From Faecalibacterium sp. CAG:74 (GTDB lineage: Bacteria; Bacillota; Clostridia; Christensenellales; Aristaeellaceae): a DNA stretch of 5,750 bases. The notes beneath the pieces were generated by a model that did not search any database, had not been told where the DNA came from, and saw only the letters and a list, made by a program, of their open reading frames with translations. Location of the stretch: the NCBI GenBank assembly GCA_000437595.1, contig FR899820.1, positions 1-5,750 on the forward strand. The letters are read 5' to 3'. Shown piece by piece: positions 4,420-5,750 of this stretch (position 1 is its first letter; each line of letters opens with the position of its first letter). The position numbers and the translations under genes were made by a program.

Positions 4420-5339
4420 AGCAGGAATGTGAAATCGTCCGCGACCTGATGCCGCTGGTGCTGGATGATGTCGCCAGCGACGGGAGCAAGCACATGGTGT
4501 CGGCGCATGTGCAGACGTGCGCGGAATGTGCCGCATACATGAATCAGCTCAAAGCTGACCTGCCCGCCGGACAAAAGGGCGCGGTGGATTCGCACGCCGC
4601 GTTCGACGCCGCCGCCCAGACGCTGCGGAAGCAGAAGCGCCGCCGCACCCTCCGCAATATCCTGCTGGGTGCGTTGATTGTGTGCATCCTTGGGCTGGCA
4701 AATCTATACTGCTTCGATTGGCTGATGAACGAAACGCGCCCGATTCCGACGAGCGAATACGGGATTCAGCTGTCCAAGCTGGCGGACGGCAGACTTGTCG
4801 CTTCGTTCGACTATCACGAAAGCATGACCCCACTCTACGTCAAGCAGCAGCAGGTGACGGAAACGGCAGCTGCTGGAAGCCACGCCGAAATCCTCTATCT
4901 CTATGCCGAAAAGCATATCGTGCCGCAGACGGCAAGCACGCCTATGCAAAACACCGGCTTCACGCTCGACACCAACTGGCAGACGGCGAATGCGGAAATC
5001 CGGCAGGGTACGCCAGAGGAGTATCAGGTGCTGTGGCGGCAGGAGGATGAGGATGCGGCGATTCCGGCAGCGTCGCCAGAGATGGAAGCATATTACGCAT
5101 GGGAAGCGGTGCTGACACAACTTTGGACGCAGCACTCGGAAAGCGCGGATGGAAAAGCGGGCTTCCCCGGCGTGAATGGAGAACGCTACACCTTGGCAAT
5201 CCACCATGCGGACGCGCTGGCGGCGTGCGTCCCGGAGTGGCAGCCGCGGGTCACGCCGCAGTATCTGCTGCTGGATGATGAGACGATTCAGTGGATTTTG
5301 GCGGATGTGACGGAGGAGGTCGAATCAAATGACCCGTGA
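4416..5339 (+). CDS. Membrane-anchored zinc-finger anti-sigma factor
   Basis: This 307-residue protein should hold the ECF sigma factor inactive at the membrane until a signal arrives. The N-terminus MKQECEIVRDLMPLVLDDVAS leads to H31-VQT-C35-AE-C38, the HxxxCxxC zinc motif of anti-sigma (zf-HC2/ZAS) domains. A basic stretch RKQKRRR (71-77) precedes one membrane helix (about 81-100, NILLGALIVCILGLANLYCF). Residues 105-307 would lie outside the cell and match no domain I recognise; they are probably the sensor. The ATG at 4416 overlaps the sigma stop as ATGA, with AAAGGAG (4399-4405) 10 bases before it. An ATG at 4407 is in frame but only one base from that Shine-Dalgarno, so it is unlikely. 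The 3' end overlaps the next gene by 11 bases, so all three are probably translationally coupled. Release by proteolysis or by signal binding cannot be told from the sequence. Confidence 0.9.
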   Translation: MKQECEIVRDLMPLVLDDVASDGSKHMVSAHVQTCAECAAYMNQLKADLPAGQKGAVDSHAAFDAAAQTLRKQKRRRTLRNILLGALIVCILGLANLYCFDWLMNETRPIPTSEYGIQLSKLADGRLVASFDYHESMTPLYVKQQQVTETAAAGSHAEILYLYAEKHIVPQTASTPMQNTGFTLDTNWQTANAEIRQGTPEEYQVLWRQEDEDAAIPAASPEMEAYYAWEAVLTQLWTQHSESADGKAGFPGVNGERYTLAIHHADALAACVPEWQPRVTPQYLLLDDETIQWILADVTEEVESNDP

Positions 5340-5643
5340 GCAGTTTCTCTCCCAATACACCGGGGAATGGTCGCCATCCGACGGGCATTGGTTTGGCTTG
5401 GATTTTGGCTGGCGAGGGCAGGAATATCGTTTTCAGACGGATTCGATGTATCACCCGGCAAATACAGTACTGCCTGACGGGCGTGAAGCGCGATTCGGCG
5501 TGTACAAAAAAGAAGGTTCGGCGTATGCGCTGATTGGCGAATATGCCACGCCGCAGGAAGCGCTGGCGCAATGCCGCATTCAGGGAATGCCTTTGGGCGA
5601 CATTCTCGAAGATGAATCGACAGAATTACTTGGGCAGGACTAA
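5329..5643 (+). CDS. Small soluble protein of unknown function, third gene of the ECF operon
   Basis: This 104-residue protein starts at an ATG lying 11 bases before the end of the anti-sigma gene, with GGAGGAGG (5312-5319) 9 bases upstream, so it is a genuine coupled gene. I do not recognise the family. It has no signal peptide or membrane helix and is therefore probably cytoplasmic. The N-terminal half is rich in aromatic residues and glycine (EWSPSDGHWFGLDFGWRGQEYRF), suggesting a small beta-sheet fold. The C-terminal part has an ATPQEALAQCRIQGMPLGDIL helix and an acidic tail. Its position suggests that it modulates the sigma factor or its response, but nothing in the sequence proves this. 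A strong terminator follows 15 bases after the stop. Confidence 0.8.
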   Translation: MTREQFLSQYTGEWSPSDGHWFGLDFGWRGQEYRFQTDSMYHPANTVLPDGREARFGVYKKEGSAYALIGEYATPQEALAQCRIQGMPLGDILEDESTELLGQD

Positions 5644-5658
5644 AGTGGAAAATGATAG

Positions 5659-5688
5659 CAGCTTTCCTGAAAGGGGAAGCTGTTTTTT
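5659..5688 (+). terminator. Rho-independent terminator of the ECF operon
   Basis: CAGCTTTCCT (5659-5668), a GAAA tetraloop (5669-5672) and GGGGAAGCTG (5673-5682) form a 10-bp stem with two G-T pairs, followed by six T (5683-5688). It closes the three-gene operon. The remaining bases to 5750 show no supported feature. Confidence 0.9.
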
Positions 5689-5750
5689 ACAGCAGATAAA
5701 TGCCTATTATACTATTTCCAGATAAGAATGCGCCAAGATGCGCCGCGAAT

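Overview
The window looks like chromosome from a gut-type Firmicute, probably class Clostridia (Oscillospiraceae or Lachnospiraceae-like). The reasons are strong GGAGG-type ribosome binding sites, sigma-A promoters with 17-base spacers, a TnpV gene (a clostridial transposon protein), a DUF6577/AbiEi-like antitoxin, and an ECF sigma factor paired with a zinc-finger anti-sigma of the clostridial kind. The assignment rests on gene content and is not proven.

The left and middle part (about 1-3815) is an accessory, mosaic region. A minus-strand unit starts at a clear promoter (1999-2027). It reads first through a 466-residue AAA ATPase with a C-terminal DUF234 domain that keeps a PD-(D/E)XK-like nuclease motif, then through a possible 19-residue CxxC minigene (461-520). 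It ends in a gene cut by the window edge (1-455), whose N-terminus has a CoiA-like zinc-binding pattern. Diverging from this unit on the plus strand is an AbiEi-like antitoxin gene (2269-2999) with a good promoter, ribosome binding site and GTG start, but with a one-base frameshift in an A5 run. Its expected toxin partner is missing apart from a possible remnant of a few codons (2996-3085). Next comes tnpV on the minus strand (3183-3563), with its own terminator and a leader rich in inverted repeats.

The junction (3787-3872) holds what looks like the last 23 or so bases of a tRNA gene (Leu-like, degenerate CCA) followed directly by a terminator. Only the 3' end of the tRNA is present, as expected for an attachment-site scar at the edge of an integrated island.

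The right part (3882-5688) is more GC-rich and compact. It is a three-gene operon: ECF sigma factor, membrane anti-sigma factor and a small unknown soluble protein. The genes overlap by 4 and 11 bases. The operon is preceded by an ECF-type promoter (TGTAAC, 16 bases, CGACTAA), suggesting the sigma factor drives its own transcription, and is closed by a strong GAAA-loop terminator.

The most interesting items are the ATPase/DUF234 plus CoiA-like gene pair (a candidate nucleic-acid-processing or defence unit), the decayed AbiE-like toxin-antitoxin locus with a repeated GCCGA operator-like motif, the mutually exclusive hairpins in the tnpV leader, and the tRNA-end scar.
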